Made by a program: the position numbers and the translations under genes. A DNA stretch of 64,000 nt, taken from the NCBI GenBank assembly GCA_019448385.1, contig JAGTXO010000008.1:310001-374000 (forward strand), written 5' to 3'. The DNA is from Diacronema lutheri. Lineage: Eukaryota > Haptophyta > Pavlovophyceae > Pavlovales > Pavlovaceae. The stretch's first letter is position 1, and every line of letters begins with the position of its first letter. Under the pieces are notes generated by a model that ran no database searches, was not told the DNA's origin, and saw only the letters and a list, made by a program, of their open reading frames with translations. Below are positions 1-9,801 of the stretch, in pieces.

Positions 1-2443
1 CGCTCGAGCGGCCCGCGCTGCGCGCGCAGCTGTGCGCCCTTCTCCTCCCGCACTACCTGCCACCCACCGCCGGCGCCGCCAGCGCGAGCGGAGGCGCCGG
101 CTTCGGCAAACTGCTCCCGCTGCTGCGCGCGCACCCGGCTGCGGCCTGTACGCTCCTCGCGCAGCCGCCGACAGGCGGCAAGGGCGGCGCGGCGGTGCGC
201 GCGCGGCTGGCGGCCAGCCTCGTCGAGCTCCTCGCGCGCCATCTGAGCGAGCCAACCGCGCCCACCGACGAGCCCACGGACGACGACGACGGCGCGCGCT
301 GCTCTGCGCTCGTCGCGCCGCTCGCCGCCCTCGCCGCGCTGCTCGACGCCGAGGCCGTCGCCACTGCGCGCACGCCGGCTGCGGGAGCCGCTGGCGGCGG
401 CGCACCGGGCGCACCGCCACAAAAGGTGCGCGCCCAGCTTGACACGTCGCTCACGCCATCTCTGGCAGATGCCCTGTGGGCACGTTCTCAGGGCTCGGCG
501 CTCGCGTGCGACACGCTCCGCCGCATCGCCGCGCGCCTGCCCGAGGGCGCCATGCCTGCCGTGAGCTCGGCGGTGGCGGCGGACTGCGCCGCCGTCTTGG
601 CCGTCATGCCCACCGACGCGCTGAGCCGCCACGCCACCCGCGCCGACGCCCGCGCCGACGGCGCGGAGGCAAGTGTGCGCGGCGCCAGCCGCTTCGCGGA
701 GGGCAGCAACGAGGGCGTCCTCGCGTGCGTCTGCGCGTGGGACCGCTCCGGCGCGCTCCTCGAAGCTATCGGCGACGCCCTCGCCGCGCCCCAAGCGGGC
801 GACGCGCACGGTCAGCCTGAAGCCGCGGCCAGCGTGGGCGCCCGGGCCGGAAAGCGGGGGCGTGCAGTGCCCGCCGCGCCCGCCGCGCCCGCGCGCGAGC
901 GTCTCGCAGCTGCCGGCCACGCGTGCGGGCTGCTGCTCGAGTGCCTCGATTCTGCGCGCCTGCGCGCCGAGCTGCTCTCCGCGCCGCGCCACCGCGCGGC
1001 GCTTTGCCGCCTGCTGCGCGTGCTCGGCCAGTGGCTGCCCGCTCTGCCCGCGCTCGCCGCGGAGCCGGCGCGCGCCGAGTCGCCGGTGGGCGCGCGCGCG
1101 CCTGCCGCGCTGCAGCTGCTGCGCGCACACGGCAGGCTCGCCCTGGCACTGGCCGCGCTGCCGCGCGACGAGCATCCCCAGCCGCCCGCGCCGCCCGTGC
1201 GCACGGCGAGGCAGGGCGCTCGCGCGGCCGCACGCGGCGGGCGTGCGGGCGGAGCAGCGGCAGCGGCCGCAGCGCCGTCGGTGGACGCCGACGCGAACGC
1301 CGACGAGCGCCGCTCGTGTGCGATGGGCGTCTCGGCGCTCGTCGCGCAGCTCCGCTGGGCTGAGGCGCTCGCCACGGGTGCGCGCGACCGACCGACCGAG
1401 CGTCCGGTCCTCGCCGAGGCGAACGGCCCCGAGCTGAGGCGCGCGCGCGTGGCCGATGGCGGCGAGGCGGGAGATGAGGTGAACGCGCGCGCGTGGGTAT
1501 GCGCCGCGCTCGTCGTGTGCGCGAGTATGGCGGCGGATGCCGCGGCGCTCGGGCTGTGCGCACGAGACGCAGCCGATGCTGATGCTGATCGTGTGGCGCT
1601 CGCTGGCGTGGCGCTCACGGCCGTGTGCGCTGCCGTGTCGTTCTGCCGTGCACACGCGGGCGGCGCGAGCGCTCTTGCGCTGCAGCGCGCCGCGCTTGCG
1701 CTCTCGTGGCAGCTCTTCGACAGCGCGCCGGCAGTTGTGCACGACGGCGCGCCGTGTGAAAGAACCGCGGCCGCCGTACGCCTTGCGCTCGCCGCGTCGG
1801 CAGCGGCACCCGCCGCTGATCCGGACGCGGCGACCGCGGCCGCGGCCGCGCGCGAGCTGCGCTTCGGCCTGTGCGCGCTCCTCTCGCTGTGCGCCAACGC
1901 ACCGCAGCTTCGTGCCGGACCCCTGGTCGACGCGCTCGTCACCACGCTCGTCCAAGCCGTGCCCGATCGCGTATCTCGCAGCGACGAGAACGCTTGCGCG
2001 CCGCCGGCGGACGAAGCAGGCGAGCAGCACGCCGGTGCGCGGCCGCGCGATGGCGTGCGCACCGCAGAGCCCGTGGACAAGCCCGACGCCGCCGTCACGA
2101 GCCTCTGCCTTCCGCCACACACGCTGGCGTGCGCAGAGGTGCGGCGCCGCCCTGCGTGCGGCGGCACGCGGTCACGTGCAGACGGCCGTGCCTTCGCGCG
2201 CCCGATCCGCGCCGCGCGCTGTGCTCCGCCTCACACTGGTACCGCTCCGCCTCACACTGGTACCGCTCGTTGCAACAGGCGCTCGCACGCACGGCGAAGC
2301 TGAGCGCAACGGTGCGCCGTGCGCTCGACGCGGCGCTCAACTGCGCGGAGAATGGACGCTCCGCGTCTGGGCCCGCGCTCGGCGCCCTGCGGCGAGCCTT
2401 GCTGCCGCCCGAGGACGACGGCGCAGCGCCGGCGCACGACTAG
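1..2443 (+). CDS. 3' part of a large Ala/Leu-rich helical protein, function unknown
   Basis: An uninterrupted frame runs from the left edge of the window (codons in phase with position 3) to about 2100 and is rich in Ala, Leu and Arg, with amphipathic segments like those of HEAT/ARM-type scaffold proteins. I recognise no catalytic motif. That frame ends at 2303 with an Arg-rich tail that looks like read-through. A better C-terminus, of the form LQQALARTAKLS...DDGAAPAHD, lies in another frame and stops at 2441-2443, so an intron or frame change probably sits between about 2030 and 2260; I could not fix its borders. The start is upstream of the window. Its stop is only 61 bp from the convergent nuclease gene. 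The composition resembles the 2047-residue protein at 21143-27500, but I see no clear homology. Confidence 0.55.
2223..2264 (+). repeat. 21-bp direct tandem duplication
   Basis: A perfect 21-bp unit (GCTCCGCCTCACACTGGTACC plus one base of the next copy) occurs twice in a row. The length is a multiple of three, so the reading frame across it is kept. It lies just before the presumed last coding segment of the first gene. Confidence 0.9.
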
Positions 2444-2504
2444 GCGCACGTGCCCTGCTCCTCCGCATGGAATGCAATCAGTCGATGGCGCTGGCCTGCC
2501 CGTG

Positions 2505-3506
2505 CTACGTCCGTCCCACCACGGCAGTGGCGCGCGCGCGCATCCGCGCCTTGTACTCGGACGGCAGCTCGAGGGCTCCTCCCCCCTTCCCGCCCGCCCA
2601 CACGCCACGGCCCTGCGCCTTTGCGCGCGCTTCGATGCGGTTCCACTTCTGCACGCCGTCGGCGCTGTCGTACTGCGCGCCGCCCTGCCGGTAGACGACG
2701 GCGAGGCCGTCGGAGAGCAGGTCCTCGCCCAGGTCGGAGCGCAGGGGCGCGAGGCCGCGCTGGTACTTGACCGATGCGACCGCACGGCCGTACTGGTCGC
2801 GCGAGAGGAGCTTAACGCGGATGCGGCGGCCGAGCAGACGCTTCTGCACGTACGCTTTCGCTTCATTGCCAAACGGCTGCGCCGGCTTGCCAAACTTGGC
2901 GACTTCAGGCGTGTCGATTGCCGCGAGCCGCACCTGCATAGTCGATTCGCTCAGCTTGGGGCCATGCTTGCCCGCTCTCGGCCGCACGCGCTCGGCGATC
3001 GCGCGGCGCGGCCCGGAGAGAAGCGGCGTGTGCATAACGCGCATCGTGTCGCCGTCCGTCACCGTGACGACGACGCACGGGATCTCGCGCTGCTGCCGAA
3101 AGTACTTGCCGGGGACATCGTCGACGGTGTTGAAGATCTCAAACGATTCAGCCGACGAGCTGACGAGCGCGCCAGCAGTGAGGCCGAGCACAAAGATGAC
3201 AATAACGCGCGCGCGCGGGTCCAATCGTTTGAACGTCGAGGACATCTTGAGTGCGAGCGGCCGCAGCACGCGCGCCGTGAGCTTGCCCCACGCCTCGCCT
3301 ACGATGGACGGCCCACCGCCACGCAGCGCGAGCAAAAGCGAGCCGTCGCGCAGCTGGGGCCGAACTGCTAAGCGCACAGCATCGCGGCTGGGCGCAGGCA
3401 CGAGGCGCGGCCCTCGCACGCGGGCAATCGAACTCGCGCCGCGATCAGCATTGGCGCCCGACGCGAGCGCGACGCCGCACACGACCGCGATGCGCAACGG
3501 AATCAT
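2505..3506 (-). CDS. Membrane-anchored staphylococcal-nuclease-like (TNase) protein
   Basis: Single-exon frame of 333 residues. It begins with a hydrophobic secretory-type leader (residues 1-20) and has a second hydrophobic segment at about 101-117 (VIVIFVLGLTAGALVSS), followed by a thermonuclease domain at about 142-305. Seen in the sequence are the metal-binding and catalytic signatures of the family: TDGDTMRV (Asp151/Asp153), QVRLAAIDTPE (Arg193, Asp198, Glu201) and QYGRAVASV (Arg241). The family hydrolyses phosphodiester bonds in DNA or RNA with Ca2+. The layout of leader, TM helix and nuclease resembles LCL3/YncB-like endonucleases. The leader may direct it to an endomembrane or plastid membrane, which is inference. 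The ATG at 3506 is the only start that includes the leader. Confidence 0.8.
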   Translation of the reverse strand: MIPLRIAVVCGVALASGANADRGASSIARVRGPRLVPAPSRDAVRLAVRPQLRDGSLLLALRGGGPSIVGEAWGKLTARVLRPLALKMSSTFKRLDPRARVIVIFVLGLTAGALVSSSAESFEIFNTVDDVPGKYFRQQREIPCVVVTVTDGDTMRVMHTPLLSGPRRAIAERVRPRAGKHGPKLSESTMQVRLAAIDTPEVAKFGKPAQPFGNEAKAYVQKRLLGRRIRVKLLSRDQYGRAVASVKYQRGLAPLRSDLGEDLLSDGLAVVYRQGGAQYDSADGVQKWNRIEARAKAQGRGVWAGGKGGGALELPSEYKARMRARATAVVGRT

Positions 3507-3621
3507 TTTCTCCTTTTTCTAAAGAGTTTTCCTGACTGGTGGCATGACTGACTGCAAGATTGTTGCGTAGCGACGGCAGTGTCCGCGCAGCAGCCCGTTC
3601 GAAGTTTCTGTGTTCCTTGCT

Positions 3622-4846
3622 CTACATGGCCATCGCGTAGCCGTGCCCATCCATCGCGTCCTCAACGCCCTTCGCCACTTCGCGCTGCAGCTGGTTGACC
3701 TTCTCGCGCAGCACATCGATCGCGACCTTCGCGATCAGCGCAGGCGGCATCACGCCCGTCGACTCGACCGAGTAGATGAAGCGGTCGGGTCGGTCGCGAA
3801 TGCGGATGAGCTCAGGCGCCGTCTTATCCTTAAGCTGATTGAAGTCGTTCCACCACTCCGCAAAGTAGGCCATCCTGAGGGCGTGTGGACCCACTCCGCG
3901 CGTGAGGCGGCGAATAGCGCGCGCGCGTACGGGCCGGGTGCCGAGCGCAGCCTGTGCGTGGCGCGCGGCGGCCGTGCGCGTACTTATCAAAGAAGTTGAT
4001 ATCCCTCGCTTTCTCCTCGTCGACTGCCTGCTCGTTCACCTGAATGGCCTTTGAGATGTCGTTGTACAAGAGGACCTTTGCAGGGCAGTTGCCCGGCGGG
4101 TCGTCGGTCGGCGTGTTGACAAACTCGTAGATCTTGTCGAGCGGCAGCGTGGAGAGCGCATCGTGGTTCAAATCGATCGCGCCGTCGGCGCACATCGCCA
4201 CAGTCCCGACCGGGTTGAACTTTGCGTGCTCCTTGCCGATGCCCTTGCGCGCTATCGCCTCGATGCGCAGCTCCTGCCCGCGCCCCATCTTCACGATCAC
4301 GATGCCGCCCAGGTCGTCGCCCAAGCCGTCGGCGTCGATGGGCACGACATCGGGGTGCTCGGAGACCAGGTCCTTTGAGGTGATGTTTCGCCTGTGCGCC
4401 TCCTCGCACTTGACGTCAAGCGTGAATTTGACCGAGCAGCGCGGACACGAGTCGTCGCAGGTGCAGTCGCGCGCATAATTGAATTGCGCGGCCATCTCGG
4501 AGCGCAGGGGGATGAGGCCGAGACGGTGCGCGATGAACTCATCGTGCAGCACGGACGTGTTCTCCTTCACCTCCACCAGGTCGATCGCCATCGTCGGCAC
4601 CTCAGCGAGCATGACACGCCGGAGCGAGTTTGCAACCGAGATGTCCACGTTGTTGAGCATGAAGGTGATGCGGTCCTCTGTCAAATGCAGCACCTCCACG
4701 CCAGGCTCGCCGCCGAGCCTTTCGTCCTTGCCCCTCTCCATCGGCGGCGGATGATGAGGCGCCATTCCTCCCGGCGCGCCACGCGCAAGAGATCGAGCGG
4801 CTTGTCGGAGCCACGATGCCGGCCGCGCGACGCCGGTACTACTCAC
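3622..4846 (-). CDS. RPB3: DNA-directed RNA polymerase II subunit RPB3-like
   Basis: Two exons, 4846-3984 and 3874-3622. The intron 3983-3875 (GTACGC...CTCAG, 109 nt) rejoins ...INFFDK to MAYFAEWW in frame, giving 371 residues. The N-terminal alpha-like dimerisation motif is clear (EDRITF, then VANSLRRVMLAEVPTMAID). The family zinc site is present as C128-x-C130-x3-C134-x2-C137. The C-terminal half carries FIYSVESTG followed by a helix, as expected for the second part of the dimerisation domain. RPB3 pairs with RPB11 during assembly of Pol II in the nucleus. The start is uncertain: ATGs at 4846, 4765 and 4741 all precede the conserved region, and homologues usually begin only about 10 residues before it, so 4741 or 4765 may be the true start. 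Confidence 0.85.
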
Positions 4847-4969
4847 TACTCGAACTCAACCTTGTGATCATGAAAGACAGAAAGAGAAAAAAACCCGGCG
4901 AGATACGACTGACGAGCAGTCGAGGAACGTACGCATTGCCGTGGGGCAAGACCGCGCCGGCCCGGAGCG
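4847..4969. promoter_or_regulatory. Short divergent promoter region (RPB3-like / CDPK)
   Basis: At most 123 bp separate the start codons of two divergently transcribed genes. The stretch is less GC-rich than its flanks (an A-rich run near 4870-4895), which suits a shared bidirectional promoter. No TATA box is obvious. Confidence 0.4.
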
Positions 4970-6667
4970 ATGCCAAAGCCCAAGACGCCGACGTCGTTCC
5001 AGCCGGTCACTGAGCTGGGCTACCGCGTCAAGTCGATGATCGGGCAGGGCGGCTTTGGCTCCGTGTACATCGCCGTGCACGAGCCCACCAAGTCGTTCCG
5101 CGCGGTGAAGGCGATGTTTAAGGGTGACACGGAGCGCGCGGAGATCGACAATGAGGTCGACATGATGCGCCGGACGGACCACGCGCCCAACGTGGCTAGG
5201 CTCCTTGAAGTGGCGGAGGACGGCCACTTCATCTTCATCTGCCTCGAGGCGTGCATGGGCGGGCACCTGCTCAAGCGGCTGAGCGAGCACCGCGTGTTTA
5301 CCGAGCGGCACGCTGCTGTCGCGATTGCTGACGTGCTGAGCGCGCTCGCGGTGCTGCACGGGATGGGGATTGCGCATCGCGACATCAAGCCACAGAACTT
5401 AATTTACTTCAACGAGCGCCCCGACGCGCCCCTCAAGCTCATCGACTTTGGGATGGCCGTCGACCTACGGAAGGCGCCGGGCGGCAAGGTGACCGAGTTT
5501 GCGGGCACAATTCGCTTCATGAGCCCGTCGATCGTCAAGGAGCAGCCGTACGGGTGCGAGTGCGACCTGTGGGCACTCGGCGTGACCGCGTACCTTCTCC
5601 TCTCGGGCACGTACCCCTTCAACGGCGCGACGGTCGACGAGGTGGCGCACGTGATCCTGCACGCTGATCCCAGCCTGAGCGCGCCTCTCTGGGGCAACGT
5701 GTCGGCGGACGGCAAGGACTTTGTGCGCAAGCTGCTGCGTGACCCGTACACCGAGCGGCAGCGCGACCCGAATGCGGCGATCGGCGACCTGCTTACCGTC
5801 TTTGACGCGAGCGATCATCCATGGATCCGGCACCGCGGCGCGCTGAGCGGCGCACAGCTCGACGAGGGCGTGCGCCAACGGCTCGCGAGCACGCACAACC
5901 GCAACCTGCTCGACGCGGCCGTAGGCAACCTCGTCGCCGCGCGGCTGCAGCCGGGCGACGTCGAGGTGCTCACGCGCCAGTTCGACCTGCTCGACACAAA
6001 CGGTGACGGGCACGTGACGCTCGACGAGTACCTGCAGGGGGTCGCTTCCCTCGAGGTGACATACGACGAGCTGCGCCGGCAGTTCGCCGCCTACGACACG
6101 GACAGCGACGGCCGGATATCCAAGCAGGAGTTCCTCTCGGCGTGCCTCTCGCAGAATTTGGGCGAGGCGCGCGAGGCACAGGCCGACTCGTTTGCCAAGC
6201 TCGCGGCGCAGCTGCCCAACGGCGGAATGGCGGGCAAACGGCAGATCACGCCAAAGTCGCTCGTCGACGCGCTGAAGCGGATGGGCTCATGCGACGACGC
6301 CGACGCGCTCGCAAAGGGCGCGATGCACGCGATCGCCGAGGCGGACCTCGACGAGGACGGGATGCTCTCGTTCGACGAGTTCCGCACGTGGGTCGAGCGG
6401 CGCAACGGCGCGTGCACCGGGCAGCTGCCGCCTGCGGTCGACGCGCCGGTCGCGCGCGCGTCGCGGTCGCTCCAGCGTGGCGGCCCGCTCACGCGCACCG
6501 GCTCCACGTTCTGGAGCGTTGCAACGCCAGCGGGCGTTGAGGGCGCAACGGACGGACCGTTGGGCGCGCGGGCGCGATGTGCGTCCATCTGTGTGCGCGT
6601 GGTGCCCGCGCTCGTCGCCGCGATCGCCTGCGGCGGCGCGCTGCTTGTCGCCACGGCAGGCCCGTGA
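4970..6667 (+). CDS. Calcium-dependent protein kinase (CDPK) with C-terminal hydrophobic tail
   Basis: Single-exon, 565 residues. The Ser/Thr kinase domain covers about 18-285: glycine loop GQGGFGSV, catalytic Lys47 (AVK), HRDIKPQN with Asp138, DFG with Asp159, and an APE-region replaced by MSPS. A regulatory stretch follows, then EF-hands around residues 343 (DTNGDGHVTLDE), 377 (DTDSDGRISKQE) and 460 (DLDEDGMLSFDE); the spacing leaves room for a fourth, degenerate hand. Canonical Asp/Asn/Gly/Glu ligands are present in these loops. Family knowledge: Ca2+ binding relieves autoinhibition. The last about 20 residues are hydrophobic (VVPALVAAIACGGALLVATAGP, split here as VVPALVAAIACG then GALLVATAGP), which suggests a tail anchor. 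That is unusual, because CDPKs generally use N-terminal acylation and this N-terminus has no Met-Gly. Confidence 0.9.
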   Translation: MPKPKTPTSFQPVTELGYRVKSMIGQGGFGSVYIAVHEPTKSFRAVKAMFKGDTERAEIDNEVDMMRRTDHAPNVARLLEVAEDGHFIFICLEACMGGHLLKRLSEHRVFTERHAAVAIADVLSALAVLHGMGIAHRDIKPQNLIYFNERPDAPLKLIDFGMAVDLRKAPGGKVTEFAGTIRFMSPSIVKEQPYGCECDLWALGVTAYLLLSGTYPFNGATVDEVAHVILHADPSLSAPLWGNVSADGKDFVRKLLRDPYTERQRDPNAAIGDLLTVFDASDHPWIRHRGALSGAQLDEGVRQRLASTHNRNLLDAAVGNLVAARLQPGDVEVLTRQFDLLDTNGDGHVTLDEYLQGVASLEVTYDELRRQFAAYDTDSDGRISKQEFLSACLSQNLGEAREAQADSFAKLAAQLPNGGMAGKRQITPKSLVDALKRMGSCDDADALAKGAMHAIAEADLDEDGMLSFDEFRTWVERRNGACTGQLPPAVDAPVARASRSLQRGGPLTRTGSTFWSVATPAGVEGATDGPLGARARCASICVRVVPALVAAIACGGALLVATAGP

Positions 6668-7025
6668 GCCGCCGAGCCCAGACCGTCCACGTCTGCTGCG
6701 CATGCATGCCGCGCACATGGACCCCGCCCTGAGATTCGTGGCGATCCTGACTGCGTAGGCAACCAAGGGCAATCTCCCAACACCCCCCCCCCCCCTTCCC
6801 CCCCCCCCCCCCCCCCCCGGCCGGCGCTCGCGCCGCGAAGCGTCCGAGTCGGACAGTCGGAGGGTCCGACCCCGACATGCAGGCGAGCGAATTCCTGGCA
6901 TCGCGCGTGCTGCGGCGCTCCAATCGACCAGTCCGCGCTGAGTGCACGCGCGTGTGCACCCCGTCGAGTGCGCGGCCGCGGACATTGTGCGAGGCTGAGC
7001 CGCTGCGGCGAACTGCGCTGCGCCA
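6668..7025. other. Intergenic spacer with poly(C) tracts and a dispersed-repeat fragment
   Basis: No gene is supported here. It holds two C runs of 13 and 21 nt separated by TT (6783-6818) and a segment (about 6857-7020) that resembles 37877-38105: both begin CGGAGGGTCCGACCCC, share TGGCATCGCGC, then a GACC..CGCG.GAG..GTGCACCCCGT stretch. This suggests an old copy of a dispersed element. Confidence 0.5.
6783..6818 (+). repeat. Interrupted poly(C) tract
   Basis: C13-TT-C21. Similar long C or G runs recur at 19317-19349, 44426-44454 and 45749-45765. Exact lengths may be affected by sequencing or assembly. Confidence 0.85.
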
Positions 7026-7628
7026 TCACGGTCGAAGTTTCAGCGCACGGTCGACTTTGGGCACGAAGCGCGCGCGCAGCCTTGCGGCGCGCCGACTCGC
7101 GCGTGCGGCCGCCGCGCCATCCATCGCGCACGCGCGTAGCTCGGCGTCGACTGCCTCGTCGAGCTGCTCCAGCGCGAGAGAGCGGGACTTGTTGTCGTGC
7201 GCGCGGCCGAGTGCCCGGAGCGCCTCCCATCTTGCGCTGGCGCTCCGCCGTTCAAACAGGCCCATGAGGCCACTGGTGATGCCCGAGCACGGCGCGCCGG
7301 TCGGCTGGCCGTCGCCCGCCAACGCGAGGCGAACGGTGCGCTCGCACTGCAGAGGGTCGTCGACGCACTCGACGATGAGCACGGGGCGTGCACGCTTGCT
7401 GACAATGTGCACGACGGGCGCCTTGTCGCACTGATGGCTGCACCCGACGCGCTCAACGCCAACGCCCTTGCCTGCGGCCTCGGCGCACAGCTCCTCAAGC
7501 TCGACGAGCACGGCCTCGCTGCCGCGCTGGCTGCACGTGTGGCCGGAGCACACGCAGAGACGGACGTGCGGCAAGATTGCCTCGCGTCGAGCCTGCAGTT
7601 CGCGCAAGAGCACGTCGGGCGCGGGCAT
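7026..7628 (-). CDS. Thioredoxin-like [2Fe-2S] ferredoxin domain protein
   Basis: 200 residues from the ATG at 7628. The N-terminal half matches the thioredoxin-fold 2Fe-2S ferredoxin type also seen in NuoE C-termini: LCVCSGHTC supplies Cys27 and Cys32, and VGCSHQCDKAP supplies Cys63 and Cys67, with the following PVVHI strand. The C-terminal about 100 residues are Arg/Ala-rich and helical with no known motif. An electron-transfer role is expected from the family; partner and compartment are unknown. The frame stays plausible upstream of the ATG (…EQLDSFS) to a possible splice acceptor near 7733, so a 5' exon with a targeting peptide cannot be excluded, although the zinc transporter on the same strand ends at 7752 and leaves little room. 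Confidence 0.65.
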   Translation of the reverse strand: MPAPDVLLRELQARREAILPHVRLCVCSGHTCSQRGSEAVLVELEELCAEAAGKGVGVERVGCSHQCDKAPVVHIVSKRARPVLIVECVDDPLQCERTVRLALAGDGQPTGAPCSGITSGLMGLFERRSASARWEALRALGRAHDNKSRSLALEQLDEAVDAELRACAMDGAAAARASRRAARLRARFVPKVDRALKLRP

Positions 7629-7751
7629 CGAGAACGAATCGAGCTGCTCGCCGGCTCGCGCGCTCGACAGAAGCGATGCCGACTGGACGGCGTCCGTGCA
7701 CTCCGTTGAGACGAAATCGGACGGAAGCCACTCTGATCAGAATTCGTCTCT

Positions 7752-9301
7752 TCACAACGCGGCCGCCTGAGCGTCCAAGGCCAGTGGGCTCGAGGCCGCG
7801 TTGGCGGCGCTGCCGGCTCTGAGGTCCGCGCCGTCCGACGTGCAGTGGCCACCTTCGGCTTCAAGCTGAAACGCCACGTGCACGACGCCGAAGGAGCGCG
7901 CGACCGCCGCCGCCTCAGCGAGCACGCGCTCGTCCGCAGCGCGCAGCTCGGCGGCCGTGCGCGCGCCCCTCGCGCATGCGACGCGCAAGTGGGCCGTCAA
8001 GCTGCTCACGTTGGGCGCGAGCGCAAACATGTGCAACTCGTGCACCTGCCGTGCGCGCGCGCGCACGAAGCCGCCACGTGTGGTATGCGCGCGTGGGCGC
8101 GAGCGGGCAGCGCAACGCGCGGGCGGCGTCGCGCGCGCGTACGCGCGCGCGCGCCGCGCCGCACCCCTTCGACGCCGTCGATCGCACGCAGCTGCTTGTG
8201 CACGGCGTTCGCGTCAATGCCGGCGGGCACGGCGCACATGAGCACCAGGACGCAATCGCGCGCGGTCGACCAGGTCGAGGCGAGCACGAGCACAGCGAAG
8301 CAGAGCGTGCTGAGCGGGTCGACCCGCAGCCAGTAGCTCAGGCCGTTCGGGTCGAGCCATCTGTCGCCAAGCAGGTAAATGAGCAGCGCGGCGAGCAGCA
8401 CGCCAATCGACTGAAGGAGGTCGCCCATCGCGTGCGCAAGCGCCGCGCGCAGCGCGACGCTCGTCTGTCGGTCGACGCCGGGCGCGGTCGCGCCCGCCGC
8501 ATGCTGTGTCGCGCCGCAACCACCCTGCACGCCGCAGCGCGCATGCGCGCGGTTCGGCGTGCTTGCGCGGCCAAGGCCGTGGCCAGGAGTGCGACCGATG
8601 CCGCACTCTTGCGCAAAGTCGTCGGAGCGGCACTCTTGTGCAAAGTCGCCGCTGCGTGGATCGATACCGAGCTCGAGCGCGTCGTGCGCCACGAGGCGCG
8701 AGGCGCCACGGCCGGCGCGGGGCGTGTGGCCGTCGCACCGGTGGCCGCCGTGATGGGCGAACGCGTGGTGCTCACCCAACACACAGAGTAGGACGAGGTT
8801 GAGCACGATCCCGACCGATGCGGTCGCGAGCATCGCAACGCCGTTGATCGCCCTTGGCTGGTGGAAGCGCTCGAGCGCCTCCAGGACGAGGACGCCCGTG
8901 ATGAACCAGATGAGCGAGAGGGAGAGGAGCGCGCCGAGCACCTCGGCGCGGTGCATGCCGAACGTGAACCTTGACGACGCCGGCCGCGCCGAGAGCGAGA
9001 GCGCCACGAGCGCAACCACGAAGCCGGCCACGTCTGAGAGCATGTGCACCGAGTCGGCGAGAATGGCGAGCGAGCCGGAGAGGAAGCCGCCGATGAACTG
9101 ACCAACGGTAAAGACGGTGGCGAGGCCCACCGCGAGCTGCAGCTTGCGCCTCGACGACTCGACCTCCATCGCGTGCGCGCCCATGAGCCTCGTCCCCGGC
9201 TCGACAATTCGAGCGGCCGCCATATTTGTTCGCCCGCCGTGCCCGCACCCACCCCCTCCTTTCCCGTCCCCCTCTTGCATGTCGGCCTCGGTGATCGTCA
9301 T
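7752..9301 (-). CDS. Cation diffusion facilitator, zinc transporter (ZnT-like)
   Basis: Two exons, 9301-8165 and 8045-7752. The intron 8164-8046 (GTGCGG...GGCAG, 119 nt) joins IDGVEG to VHELHMFAL, restoring the family's conserved cytosolic domain motif. The protein has about 476 residues and six hydrophobic segments. TM2 carries HMLSD and TM5 carries HAMGD, the paired HxxxD metal site of ZnT proteins. Between TM4 and TM5 lies a His-rich loop (HHAFAHHGGH) followed by an unusual insert containing two near-copies of (S/D)GDFAQEC. The family exports Zn2+ from the cytosol in exchange for H+. The ATG at 9301 (MTITEADMQEGD) is preferred; the frame stays open to 9586, but that extension is low-complexity. 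Confidence 0.88.
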
Positions 9302-9801
9302 CTTCGATGAGCTGTACGCGCAATACGTGCGCGAAGGGCGCGTCGATCCGAGCTCCGACCCGCGGCCCGCCTTCGGCCGCGCACACGCCGCCATCGCTCC
9401 GGCCAAGGGCGCAGCCGGCCACGTCGTCTCGTCGCACGAGGCGCCGCGGCCGCGCGCCGCGGCGCGTCCGGCCCTCGACTGCGCGGTAATCGGCCGCGTC
9501 AGCCTCCCGCTTCTGGATGCGGCCGCGCATGGGCCACGCGTTCCTGACACGCCGCCCGACGAGCGTATGCACGGCGAGCGTGCCACGACCGTCGGTGACG
9601 AGGACGCGAGCCTCCTTCCCGAGCCACCTACGCTCGGCGGCTGGTTTGTGAACCGCAGGCAGACGCTTGATGACGAGGCATCGCCAAACGCGATCGCGCG
9701 GCCGGTGGGTCCAGAGGAGGCTCAATCGGCTATCACTGACGCCGCGTGGCCGCAGTGGCTGCGGTGACACGCGAGCCGCTCATTTCAGCCGTGGTCCGTA
9801 C
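9302..9801. other. Gap between ZnT and PAN-domain genes; coding potential unresolved
   Basis: Open frames exist on both strands. On the minus strand, 9770-9540 encodes WLGKEARVLVTDGR, which vaguely resembles the first strands of an Lsm/Sm fold, but the expected continuation was not found in any frame. On the plus strand a frame ending at 9767 overlaps it. I do not call a gene. Confidence 0.3.

Noticed and set aside
7040-7864. 274-codon minus-strand frame overlapping the ferredoxin-like gene
   Set aside because: It is a shifted frame of the ferredoxin and ZnT exons, Ser/Arg-rich without motifs.
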